A DNA stretch of 9,332 bases from CAYQJS01 sp964417895 (GTDB taxonomy: Bacteria; Chloroflexota; UBA6077; SHYK01): assembly GCA_964417895.1 (NCBI GenBank), contig CAYQJS010000098.1:1-9332 (forward strand), in the 5' to 3' direction. Numbering within the stretch: the stretch's first letter is position 1; each line of letters opens with the position of its first letter. The notes beneath the pieces are model-generated. The model searched no databases. It had not been told where the DNA came from and saw only the letters and a list, made by a program, of their open reading frames with translations. Made by a program: the position numbers and the translations under genes. This document shows positions 1-6,723 of the stretch, piece after piece.

Positions 1-1
1 G

Positions 2-250
2 ATCTCCCTGGCGCAGACCGGGCGCTGGCTCGTCGGACGCGGCCAGGTTCCGGAGGCTGAACTCAAGGACGTGCCTAAGGAATTTACCGCTGCAGAGCTG
101 CAGCGCTGGTCGATGGTGAGCGACACGCCGGTCGGCCGGCTGCACCATCTCCGGCCGGTGGTGCGCCTATCCGAGACGCCGGCGCGCTGGGCGCGGCCCT
201 CGGTGCCGCTCGGCTACAACGAGCCGGCGTGGCCGGCACGGTCCACGTAG
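2..250 (+). CDS. CoA-transferase family III (CaiB/BaiF), C-terminal fragment
   Basis: This is the last 82 codons of a gene whose 5' part lies outside the window; it reads in frame from base 2 to TAG at 248-250. The translation contains SLAQTGRWLVGRGQ followed by a tail with HHLRPVVRLSETPARWARP and PLGYNEPAWP. That tail resembles the C-terminus of family III CoA-transferases, which move CoA between carboxylic acids in the cytoplasm and are usually about 380-450 residues long. The catalytic Asp of the family is in the missing N-terminal part, so activity and substrate cannot be judged. The gene converges on the cupin gene with 123 bp between the stops, which contain a repeat with a hairpin. It may activate an acid in the pathway served by the neighbouring oxygenases, but that is inference. 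The family call rests on recognising the tail only. Confidence 0.75.
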   Translation: MSLAQTGRWLVGRGQVPEAELKDVPKEFTAAELQRWSMVSDTPVGRLHHLRPVVRLSETPARWARPSVPLGYNEPAWPARST

Positions 251-259
251 CGCCAAAAG

Positions 260-355
260 AACGCTAATCTCATCGGCTATCGAGGACTGCCCTCACCCCA
301 CCCCTCTCCCGCTGCGGCAGGAGAGGGAGCCTGCCAGCCCGCGCAACCATCGGTG
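260..355 (+). repeat. Inverted repeat element, left copy (hairpin-bearing)
   Basis: This roughly 96-bp stretch recurs as its reverse complement at 2936-3030. By eye it is about 85-90% identical: positions 287-330 match except for one G indel, and the flanks carry scattered substitutions. It contains a hairpin with arms CCCTCTCC (302-309) and GGAGAGGG (320-327). It fills most of the gap between the converging CoA-transferase and cupin stops. The hairpin may help end transcription, but no T-tract follows on either strand. Confidence 0.8.
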
Positions 356-373
356 TCCCTGCGACAAGCTGTG

Positions 374-1507
374 CTAGTCGTCGTCGCCGTAGTCCCACTT
401 GTAGTTGTAGTCCGTGTAGCACTCGTCGGGCATGAGGGACTCGAGGCCCCGCTTGGCCAGCTCCTCCTCAAACTTCTGGCGCATCCAGGGATCCTCGTCC
501 GGGTACTCGATGTTGCTGTTCGGGCCCTGATTGCGCAGCGGGTCCCCGCCATACATGTGCGGCGCGTGGAAAGCGAGATAGCGGGCCGGCACCGAACCGA
601 CGTTGAAGTGCTGGTGGTACCAACGACTCGGCGGCACGAAGACGCTTGCCTCGTGCCACGGGACCACGATCTTCTCGCCACCGGCTGCTGGCCACATCAC
701 CGAATAGCCGTCCCCGGCGGGGATGATGATGACTACGCCCGGCCCGTGGAAGTGCGCCTTCTTATAGCTGCCGGGCGGGAAGACGGACATGTGCGAGGGG
801 ATACGGGAAGAGGCAAACTGGATGGTCACGTGGTGACCACCGCCGCCCCTTTCCTGGTAGGTGTCGAGCTTGTCCCAGGCGGCCATGTCGGGGAAGAAAT
901 TGCCGAACCACACCGGGCGGCCCAGCTGTCTGGCTCGCTCGTTCGGATTCTCGATGGCCTTCGCGGACGAGTAGTGGTCGCCGGCGTACAGCGCGTCTGG
1001 CTGGACGAAGGCGTTGTCGAAGTAGAACTCGGGCTCGGGGCGGAGCATCATGGCGGTGGGGAGGTAGTTGTAGTGCATCAGCCGCGTCGGCTCGTGCCCC
1101 TGAGTATTGGAGATCTGATAGGTGCAGCCGCCCGGGATGAGAAAAATGCTGCGCTTGCCCCACTCGAAGGTTTTCCGGGGGCCGTCACCCGCCCAGACCG
1201 TCGTGAGGCCGCGGCCGTCCACGACGTACACCACCTCGTCGAGACTGAATGTCACCGGGCGCGTGGTGACGCCAGGCGGGACCTCGGTGATGCGCGCCTC
1301 GCTGACACCAGCCTGGCCGGCCAGGACCGCGAAGACGGCATTGCACCCGCGTTCGGGCCACGGGCCCACTGGAATGGTGCGAGCGTCCTCGACCGCGTAA
1401 CCGCGGTACACGGGCACGCCAGTGGACTCGATCCAGCGGTCGTACGGGGATCGGCGGTCGAACGCCGCGCGCGGCTCGGCGGTTGCAAGTTGCTGAGTTT
1501 CGACCAT
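374..1507 (-). CDS. Double-cupin domain protein (possible dioxygenase-like)
   Basis: A 377-residue soluble protein with two beta-barrel cupin modules. Cupin 1 lies roughly at residues 65-145, with PPG at 77-79, DEVVYVVDGRG at 90-100 and LIPGGCTYQISN at 123-134. The usual motif-1 histidines are absent; Glu91 remains. Cupin 2 lies roughly at residues 235-315, with PPGSYKKAHFHGPG (metal-type His252 and His254), then PPSRWYHQHFNVG with His298, His300 and Asn302. The motif-1 Glu is replaced by a hydrophobic residue. The C-terminus is Tyr- and Asp-rich. Length and bicupin layout recall gentisate 1,2-dioxygenase-type ring-cleavage enzymes, but the metal site appears kept only in the second domain, so the reaction is unassigned. 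ATG at 1505-1507 is chosen because AAGGAG sits 7 nt upstream. Its neighbour upstream on the same strand is Rieske-1, 237 bp away across repeats. Stop is TAG at 374-376. Confidence 0.85.
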   Translation of the reverse strand: MVETQQLATAEPRAAFDRRSPYDRWIESTGVPVYRGYAVEDARTIPVGPWPERGCNAVFAVLAGQAGVSEARITEVPPGVTTRPVTFSLDEVVYVVDGRGLTTVWAGDGPRKTFEWGKRSIFLIPGGCTYQISNTQGHEPTRLMHYNYLPTAMMLRPEPEFYFDNAFVQPDALYAGDHYSSAKAIENPNERARQLGRPVWFGNFFPDMAAWDKLDTYQERGGGGHHVTIQFASSRIPSHMSVFPPGSYKKAHFHGPGVVIIIPAGDGYSVMWPAAGGEKIVVPWHEASVFVPPSRWYHQHFNVGSVPARYLAFHAPHMYGGDPLRNQGPNSNIEYPDEDPWMRQKFEEELAKRGLESLMPDECYTDYNYKWDYGDDD

Positions 1508-1559
1508 GTTGTTCTCCTTCTTTGAGCCCTACGGTTAGCGTAGCCCCATATCGTAGCAC

Positions 1560-1628
1560 CTAGTGGGTCACTTCGCATGAACATGGACGTTACCCCCCTC
1601 CCTAACCCTCCCCCTCAAGGGGGGAGGG
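1560..1628 (-). repeat. 69-bp dispersed repeat, copy 1
   Basis: The stretch starts CTAGTGGGTCACTTCGCATG on the + strand and runs through C-rich tracts to GGGGGGAGGG. It matches 6644-6712 in the same orientation with only three mismatches, all transitions (at 1583, 1587 and 1589). It contains a hairpin with CCCTCCCCC (1606-1614) pairing with GGGGGAGGG (1620-1628). The copy lies 53 bp upstream of the cupin start, on the upstream side of a minus-strand gene, as the other copy does for SBP-B. Confidence 0.9.
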
Positions 1629-1687
1629 AACAAGCGCGAAAGGGGGGAGGGAACAAGCGCGAAAGGGGGGAGGGAACAAGCGCGAAA
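1619..1687 (+). repeat. 23-bp tandem repeat, three identical units
   Basis: Units are 1619-1641, 1642-1664 and 1665-1687. Each is six G, one A, three G, then AACAAGCGCGAAA, and the three copies are identical. The first unit begins with the last ten bases of the 69-bp repeat, so the array seems to have grown from its edge. The other 69-bp copy (6644-6712) has no such array. The six G-runs on the + strand could in principle form a quadruplex. It sits between the cupin start and the Rieske-1 stop. Confidence 0.95.
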
Positions 1688-1744
1688 CTCCGATCGCGCC
1701 CCTGACTGCTTTTCCACATCAACGAGTGGATGCTGACGTAGGAT

Positions 1745-2896
1745 CTATCCACGGATCCCCGCGTAGCGGTCGGTCCGCTCGGCGTACATGTCGGTCGCGA
1801 TCGATTCGTGGGCGGGATCTCGGATCACGCCGAATGGATCCTCGCCGCGCTGCACCTTCTCGATGTTCTCGCGAAACATCTCGCGCTGCTGCACGATCCA
1901 GCGGTCGGAGGTAGCGAGCCGCTCAACCGTCCGGTCGACGATAGGCCCCTGCGTCTCCCATGCGATGTAATCCTGCGACTCGACCTCCGCGTGCAGGTCG
2001 AAGCGGGCAAAGGGATGGACTGCGTCGCCCGGGACCTTGTGGGGGGCGTGGTACGTGACCGGCAGCTCCGCGCCGTCTTCGGGCTCGTTCTCGCCTCGAG
2101 GGCCAAAGCAGATGCGATACCGCGCCATGTGCGTCTCGTCGATCGGCACGTTGACCTGGGTGACCCGCTCCAGGGCCAGGATGTTCGGGAAGATGAACGG
2201 ATGCTGCCGCGTCCAGCCTTCCTTGTAGTAGTGGCGCTTCATGACCCCGTACGAGGTGAGGTAGCACTCGACGTGGTCGATCGTGTCGACGATCCCGCGG
2301 GTCGTGTTAGGGAGCGGCTCGCGACCGTTCGCATCCTGGTGGAGGATCGCGCTGTGGTACGGGTCAACCGCGTTCTCGATGCATTGGAACCAGTTGCAGT
2401 CGAGCTGCGGCCCGAGCACCAACCAGCGCTTGTAGTCCGTTCGTACCCAAACGTCGAATCTCGGAATGACCGGGGCGGGCGCTGGACCGAGATAGGCCCA
2501 GTAGAGCCCGACGAACTGCTGCACGGGATAGGCCGCAGCTTTGACCGTGAGATAAAGGCGGCTGCCCGTCGGCTCGGCGGGCGTTTCCAGGCAGTTCCCT
2601 CGCGTGTCGTAGAGCCAGCCATGGTAAGCGCACGCGATGCCGCGTTCCTCGACGCGGCCGTAAAGCAGTGAGGCGCCCCGGTGAACACAATGGTCCTGGA
2701 TCAGCCCCACCCCGCCGCTCCTGTCCCGGAAGAGCACCAGGTCCTCGCCCAGGATGCGGACGAACCTGGTCGGATGCTCCTCCGTCAGCTCCTGCAGCGC
2801 CGCCACCGGATACCAGTAGCGCCGCAGCAGATCCCCCATGGGGGTTCCAGCCCGGACCTGAGTTAGCAGCTCGTTCTCTTCACGGGTCAGGCCCAT
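1745..2896 (-). CDS. Rieske non-heme iron oxygenase, alpha subunit (Rieske-1)
   Basis: A 383-residue cytoplasmic oxygenase of the phthalate 4,5-dioxygenase/demethylase-like group. Such enzymes use electrons from a reductase to insert oxygen into aromatic or related substrates. The N-terminal Rieske domain has Cys70-x-His72, then 16 residues, then Cys89-x-x-His92 for the 2Fe-2S cluster. The catalytic domain has ENAVDPYHSAILH at 174-186, giving Asp178 as bridging residue and His181 and His186 as iron ligands. Asp309 in SQDYIAWETQG is a candidate third ligand. The length is normal for the family. ATG at 2894-2896 is preferred over an in-frame ATG 14 codons upstream: GGAGGG lies about 4 nt before it and the MGLTREENELL start matches MALTREENEEL of Rieske-2. 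The two paralogues are about half identical by eye. The gene is followed by the cupin gene and lies 248 bp downstream of the SBP-A stop. No ferredoxin or reductase gene is nearby. Confidence 0.93.
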   Translation of the reverse strand: MGLTREENELLTQVRAGTPMGDLLRRYWYPVAALQELTEEHPTRFVRILGEDLVLFRDRSGGVGLIQDHCVHRGASLLYGRVEERGIACAYHGWLYDTRGNCLETPAEPTGSRLYLTVKAAAYPVQQFVGLYWAYLGPAPAPVIPRFDVWVRTDYKRWLVLGPQLDCNWFQCIENAVDPYHSAILHQDANGREPLPNTTRGIVDTIDHVECYLTSYGVMKRHYYKEGWTRQHPFIFPNILALERVTQVNVPIDETHMARYRICFGPRGENEPEDGAELPVTYHAPHKVPGDAVHPFARFDLHAEVESQDYIAWETQGPIVDRTVERLATSDRWIVQQREMFRENIEKVQRGEDPFGVIRDPAHESIATDMYAERTDRYAGIRG

Positions 2897-2935
2897 ACGT
2901 TCCCTCCAGACTCCTAATACACGTCGGCGCAAGAG

Positions 2936-3030
2936 CACCGATAGTTGAGCGAGCGGATAGGCTCCCTCTCCTGCCGCAGCGGGAGAGGGGTGGGTGAGGG
3001 CAGACCTCGACGGCCGATGATATTGGCGTT
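2936..3030 (-). repeat. Inverted repeat element, right copy
   Basis: This is the reverse complement of 260-355; the best-kept part is 2961-3003. Together the copies bracket a segment of about 2.6 kb carrying the cupin and Rieske-1 genes. It sits 39 bp upstream of the Rieske-1 start codon, so it occupies the place where that gene's promoter would be expected. I see no convincing -35/-10 pair here. Confidence 0.8.
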
Positions 3031-3039
3031 GGGCAAGGG

Positions 3040-3076
3040 GCCCTCACCTAACCTCTCCCATTGTGATGGGAGAGGG
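3040..3076 (+). repeat. C-rich palindromic intergenic hairpin
   Basis: CCTCTCCCA (3052-3060) pairs perfectly with TGGGAGAGG (3067-3075) around a 6-nt loop. The preceding bases GCCCTCACCTAA echo the CCCTCACC lead of the other intergenic hairpins. With the oppositely oriented copy at 2981-3001 it also forms a wider imperfect inverted repeat. It lies about 70 bp past the SBP-A stop, where a terminator would be useful, but no T-tract follows on the minus strand. Confidence 0.75.
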
Positions 3077-3144
3077 ATTTAGCTGAACGCACCCGGGCGC
3101 TTGACCGCAACCCACGACTCACTGCCGCCGAACTGCACTAACTC

Positions 3145-4878
3145 TTAGCTCCGGACGTCCCACTCGTGCGCGTTCCAGCCGTGGTTCCCCAGGTTGTTCG
3201 ATTCGCTGACGTTCACAATGCGCTGGCCGATGAACGTCGGCGCCATTCGCCAGAAGAGGGGGACATTGGCCACGTCCCCGGTCGTGATCCGGATGAACTG
3301 CGCGAGCACGCGCATCCGCTCATCGAATGGGATCGTCGCGTGATACCGGTCGATCAGGGCGTCGAGCTCTGGGTTCCTGTAGCGGCCGTAGTTGTTACCG
3401 CGGTAGTTGTCCTCGGCCACCCGCGCTCGAGCGCTGTGCATCCGCGGGATGCCGCCGACACCCTCTCCCCCTCCCTGCACGCTGAAGCCAGGGAAGTTCG
3501 CGCGAATTTCATCGTAGTTCGCCTGCTGGGCCGTGACGAGCTGAAATTGCGAGTCGATTCCCAGCTTCTTCCACATATCCGCTATCGCGAGCAAAGGCTT
3601 CTCGTTGGACTCATCCCCAGCGATGGCCATCAGCCACGCCTGCAACGTTCCACCACTTGCATCGCGAAACACTCCGTCCGACCCTTTTGCATATCCAAGC
3701 TCTGTGATCATCTGCTCGGATCGGCGAGGGTCATAGTCGTACTTGACGATGCTGCTCTCGATGTGCGGGTATTCGACGTTGTGTGGACCGAACAGGCTGT
3801 GAGCGACGCTGGAGTGACCGAATAGAAAGGCGTCGACCAGCTGCTGTCGGTCGATCGCGTGAACCAGTGCGCGTCTATAGCGAACGTCATTTAAAAGCGG
3901 CGGGGTCGGATTCAGGTGCTGGACGAACATGTTCACCCAGCCCGCGTAGCCAACGACCATGTTCACCCTGACATCGGCCAGGCGGTCCCTCACCGCCATC
4001 CCCTGATCGAGCGTAACACTCCGGAAGAGCGTCAGCTCGACGCTCCCTGACAGGATGTTGGCGAGCAGGGCGTTGCCGTCGGGGATGAACTTCACCTCTA
4101 TTTCATCGATCCTGGGCCGGCCCAGGATGTAGCCGTCGTGGGCGGCGAGGGTAACGTGGCTGTCCCGCACGAAGTCTTTCACCTTGAAAGGCCCTGATCC
4201 AACATAGTCGGTGTACCAATAGGGCCTGTCGAGAAAGGCGTCCACCGGCAGGCTCTCGTAGTCAGCCTGGAGGAGGTGCCTCGGGAGGGGCTGGCTCTGC
4301 TGAGTCTGGAGGAACTCGTTGGCCAGAATATATGTTGATTTCCAGCGGACGGTAAGAGTGCGGGGGTCCGCTGCCTCTATCGACTCGACGTACGTGTAAA
4401 TGGCATGGACGGGCCAAAGCATATTGCGGTCCTGGTCGAGCCTGGTGGTGAAGAGGAGGTCGTCGGCCGTGATGGGCGTCCCATCGTGCCATGTTGCCCC
4501 CTCTCGGATCTTCCAGGTGGTCTCCATCCGCCCATCGGGGAGCAGTTTCCAGAGGCCATTCTCCGCGGTCGGCACGGCCTCGGCGAGGAGAGGGCGCAGC
4601 TCCCCCGTCGTGTCTATCGCCGAGAGCCCGGAGCCGACCAGTTGGCTCAGCACGGCGCTGCCCGATATCTGGCCCCCGGCGGCCAGTCCCCCAGCGCCCG
4701 AGACCAGTTTGGCGTACACGGAGTAGGCGTTGCCGTTGATAGCCGCCAGGACCCGCTTGGGGGTACCCGCTCGCTCGCCAGCGCCCTGCGCTCCTCCCGG
4801 GGCCCGCGGCGGCGCACAGCTCGCCGTCAGCGCCGCGATGACGAGCACGACGGCTCCAATGTACGACCGCAGGCTCAT
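3145..4878 (-). CDS. Extracellular solute-binding protein family 5, lipoprotein (SBP-A)
   Basis: A 577-residue lipid-anchored binding protein of the peptide/nickel ABC-importer type, expected on the outer face of the cytoplasmic membrane. The N-terminus MSLRSYIGAVVLVIAALTASC is a signal peptide with a lipobox ending at Cys21; Thr at -3 is slightly non-canonical. Family 5 features include TWKIREGATWHDGTPITADD near 121-140, VGSGPFKV near 226-233, DVRYRRALVHAIDRQQLVD near 331-349 and RYRNPELDALIDRY near 499-512. The start at 4876-4878 is chosen because GGAGG lies 9 nt upstream and the signal peptide begins there. An ATG 22 codons earlier would add a polar leader and overlap the SBP-B stop. It follows SBP-B by 50 bp and is its paralogue, roughly 55-60% identical by eye. 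No permease or ATPase gene is in the window, and the ligand is unknown. Confidence 0.92.
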   Translation of the reverse strand: MSLRSYIGAVVLVIAALTASCAPPRAPGGAQGAGERAGTPKRVLAAINGNAYSVYAKLVSGAGGLAAGGQISGSAVLSQLVGSGLSAIDTTGELRPLLAEAVPTAENGLWKLLPDGRMETTWKIREGATWHDGTPITADDLLFTTRLDQDRNMLWPVHAIYTYVESIEAADPRTLTVRWKSTYILANEFLQTQQSQPLPRHLLQADYESLPVDAFLDRPYWYTDYVGSGPFKVKDFVRDSHVTLAAHDGYILGRPRIDEIEVKFIPDGNALLANILSGSVELTLFRSVTLDQGMAVRDRLADVRVNMVVGYAGWVNMFVQHLNPTPPLLNDVRYRRALVHAIDRQQLVDAFLFGHSSVAHSLFGPHNVEYPHIESSIVKYDYDPRRSEQMITELGYAKGSDGVFRDASGGTLQAWLMAIAGDESNEKPLLAIADMWKKLGIDSQFQLVTAQQANYDEIRANFPGFSVQGGGEGVGGIPRMHSARARVAEDNYRGNNYGRYRNPELDALIDRYHATIPFDERMRVLAQFIRITTGDVANVPLFWRMAPTFIGQRIVNVSESNNLGNHGWNAHEWDVRS

Positions 4879-4928
4879 TTTCCCCTGCCTCCGATCCTGA
4901 TCTGGCGTTCGCGCAGCCCAGCCATTCC

Positions 4929-6674
4929 TCAGCGCACGTCCCACAGGTGGGCGTTCCAGGCCTGGTTCCCGAGATTATTCGCCCCCTCAACGTTCACGAG
5001 GCGATTGGGGATAAACGAGGGCGCCATCCTCCAGAACAGCCCAACATTGGTCAGAACATCGGTAGTGTGGTTGACGATCTGTCCGAGAACCTGCACCCGC
5101 TCGTCGAATGGGATGGTCGCGAAATAGCGGTCCACCAGGGCATCGAGGTCCGCATTTCTGTAGCGCATGTAGTTGCTGCCACGGTAGTTGGTCTCGGCCA
5201 CCCGCGCTTCCCTGCTGTGGAGCCGTGGGATTCCGCTCTGCCCGTCGGCGCCACCCTGGACGCTGAAGCCCGGGAAATTGGCGCGCAACGCCGAGTCGTT
5301 GGCCGCCTGCTCCGAAACGAGGTTCACCTCAGGGGTGACCCCTATCTGCTTCCAGTAGTCCGCGACTGCGAGCAAAGGCTTGACGTTGGTGTCGTCCCCG
5401 GCAAGGGCCCAGAGGTGCGCAACGAGCTTCTCGCCGCTCCCATCGCGAAACATCCCGTCTGCGCCTCGCGTATAGCCCAGGTCCGCGATCATCTGCGCCG
5501 CTCGACGTGGATCGTACTCGTATTTGACGATGCGGCTCTCGATGGCAGGGTACTCGACGTTGTGCGGACCGTACAGGCTGTGAGGGACGCTCGATAGTCC
5601 GAACTGGAGGGTATCCACTATCTGCTGGCGGTCGACCGCGTGAATCAGCGCGCGTCGGAAGCGAACGTCGCTCATGATTGGCGGATCCGGGTTCAAAAAC
5701 TGAATGTACATATTCACCCATCCGGCGTATCCAACCCCCATCTGACCCGCTGTCCAGCGGTCCCGCACCTGCATTCCCAGGTCGAGCGAGACGCTCCGGT
5801 CGAGGACCAGCTCTACCGTGCCAGCCAGAAGGTTGGCAAGCAGCGTGTTACCGTCGTTGATGAACCTGACTTCCACTTCATCGAGCCCGGGCCGGCCGAG
5901 CACGTAGCGTTCGTGGGCGGCGAGGATCACGTGGCTGTTCAGCGCGAACTGTTTGACCTTGAATGGCCCGGTTCCCACGTAGTCAGCATTCCAGTAAGGC
6001 GTCTCGAGGAAGGTCACTTTGTTGTCGAGATAGGGAGCCTCGAGGATGTGCTTGGGCAGGGGCTGGTCTTGCAGAAACTCGTCCGCCTGGATGTAAGTCT
6101 GGTTCCAGCGGACCGTAAGGGTGCGGGGATCGGCCGCTTCGATGTCCTGGACGTAGCGGTACTGGGGTGGCAGCGCCCATGGCATCTCACGGTCGCGCTC
6201 GACCCGCGTCGTGAAAACCAGGTCCTCGGCGGTTATCGGCGAACCGTCGTGCCACACCGCACCCTCGCGGATCTTCCAGGACGTCTCCATGCGGCCATCG
6301 GGTGCGATCTTCCACAGGCCATTGTCGAGCGATGGATTGGCCTCCGCGAGCAGCGGGCGAGTTGCTCCCGCGAGGTCTTTCGTCGAGAGGCCGGAGCCGA
6401 CCATGGGCCCCAATATGCGACTGCCCAGCACCTGGCCGCCGCTGGCGGCCCCCGCGCTGCCGGCGACGAGCCGGGTGTACACGGACATGGCGTCGCCATG
6501 TATCGCCGCTATGACCCGCTTGGGCGCGCTCACTTGCTCGCCCGTGCCCTGCGTTCTTCCCGGGGATTGCTGCGGCGCACAGCCCGCTGCCGCCACCGCG
6601 ATGACGAGCGCAACGATCCCGACATACGCGCGACGGTTCCCCTCTAGTGGGTCACTTCGCATGAACGTGGGCAT
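4929..6674 (-). CDS. Extracellular solute-binding protein family 5, lipoprotein (SBP-B)
   Basis: A 581-residue paralogue of SBP-A with the same layout: hydrophobic YVGIVALVIAVAAAGC with a lipobox ending at Cys32, SWKIREGAVWHDGSPITAED, VGTGPFKV, DVRFRRALIHAVDRQQIVD and RYRNADLDALVDRYFATIPF. It should bind a solute outside the membrane for an ABC importer, but no importer genes are seen here. The start is unusual. The only in-frame ATG codons before the signal peptide, at 6672-6674 and 6660-6662, both lie inside the 69-bp repeat. I prefer 6674 because a purine-rich GGAGGGGGG tract lies just upstream, while 6662 has no Shine-Dalgarno-like sequence. The first ten residues (MPTFMRSDPL) are therefore repeat-encoded and have no counterpart in SBP-A. 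It lies 49 bp after the Rieske-2 stop and 50 bp before SBP-A, suggesting co-transcription. Confidence 0.9.
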   Translation of the reverse strand: MPTFMRSDPLEGNRRAYVGIVALVIAVAAAGCAPQQSPGRTQGTGEQVSAPKRVIAAIHGDAMSVYTRLVAGSAGAASGGQVLGSRILGPMVGSGLSTKDLAGATRPLLAEANPSLDNGLWKIAPDGRMETSWKIREGAVWHDGSPITAEDLVFTTRVERDREMPWALPPQYRYVQDIEAADPRTLTVRWNQTYIQADEFLQDQPLPKHILEAPYLDNKVTFLETPYWNADYVGTGPFKVKQFALNSHVILAAHERYVLGRPGLDEVEVRFINDGNTLLANLLAGTVELVLDRSVSLDLGMQVRDRWTAGQMGVGYAGWVNMYIQFLNPDPPIMSDVRFRRALIHAVDRQQIVDTLQFGLSSVPHSLYGPHNVEYPAIESRIVKYEYDPRRAAQMIADLGYTRGADGMFRDGSGEKLVAHLWALAGDDTNVKPLLAVADYWKQIGVTPEVNLVSEQAANDSALRANFPGFSVQGGADGQSGIPRLHSREARVAETNYRGSNYMRYRNADLDALVDRYFATIPFDERVQVLGQIVNHTTDVLTNVGLFWRMAPSFIPNRLVNVEGANNLGNQAWNAHLWDVR

Positions 6675-6712
6675 TACCCCCCTCCCTAACCCTCCCCCTC
6701 AAGGGGGGAGGG
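6644..6712 (-). repeat. 69-bp dispersed repeat, copy 2, overlapping the SBP-B start
   Basis: Matches 1560-1628 in the same orientation with three mismatches. Read on the minus strand it gives a G-rich Shine-Dalgarno-like tract, then an ATG at 6672-6674 and another at 6660-6662, both in frame with SBP-B. Its edge at 6644 falls ten codons into the predicted protein, just before the signal peptide. One mismatch (6673, A against G in the other copy) creates the first of these ATG codons. Confidence 0.9.
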
Positions 6713-6723
6713 GACCAGTTCTG

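Noticed and set aside
353..1525. A 390-codon open frame on the + strand opposite the cupin gene
   Set aside because: It is Val/Arg/His-rich with no recognisable domain and lies fully antisense to a gene with clear cupin motifs and a good ribosome-binding site; it reflects GC-rich codon bias.
1593..1687. CRISPR-like array from the repeated 23-bp units
   Set aside because: The units are directly adjacent with no unique spacers, so this is a simple tandem repeat.
4879..4944. A 22-codon N-terminal extension of SBP-A
   Set aside because: It would overlap the SBP-B stop and put a polar leader before the signal peptide; the ATG at 4876-4878 has GGAGG upstream and a proper lipoprotein start.
5640..6647. 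A 335-codon open frame on the + strand opposite SBP-B
   Set aside because: The composition is typical of an antisense shadow and the opposite frame has a full family 5 binding-protein pattern.
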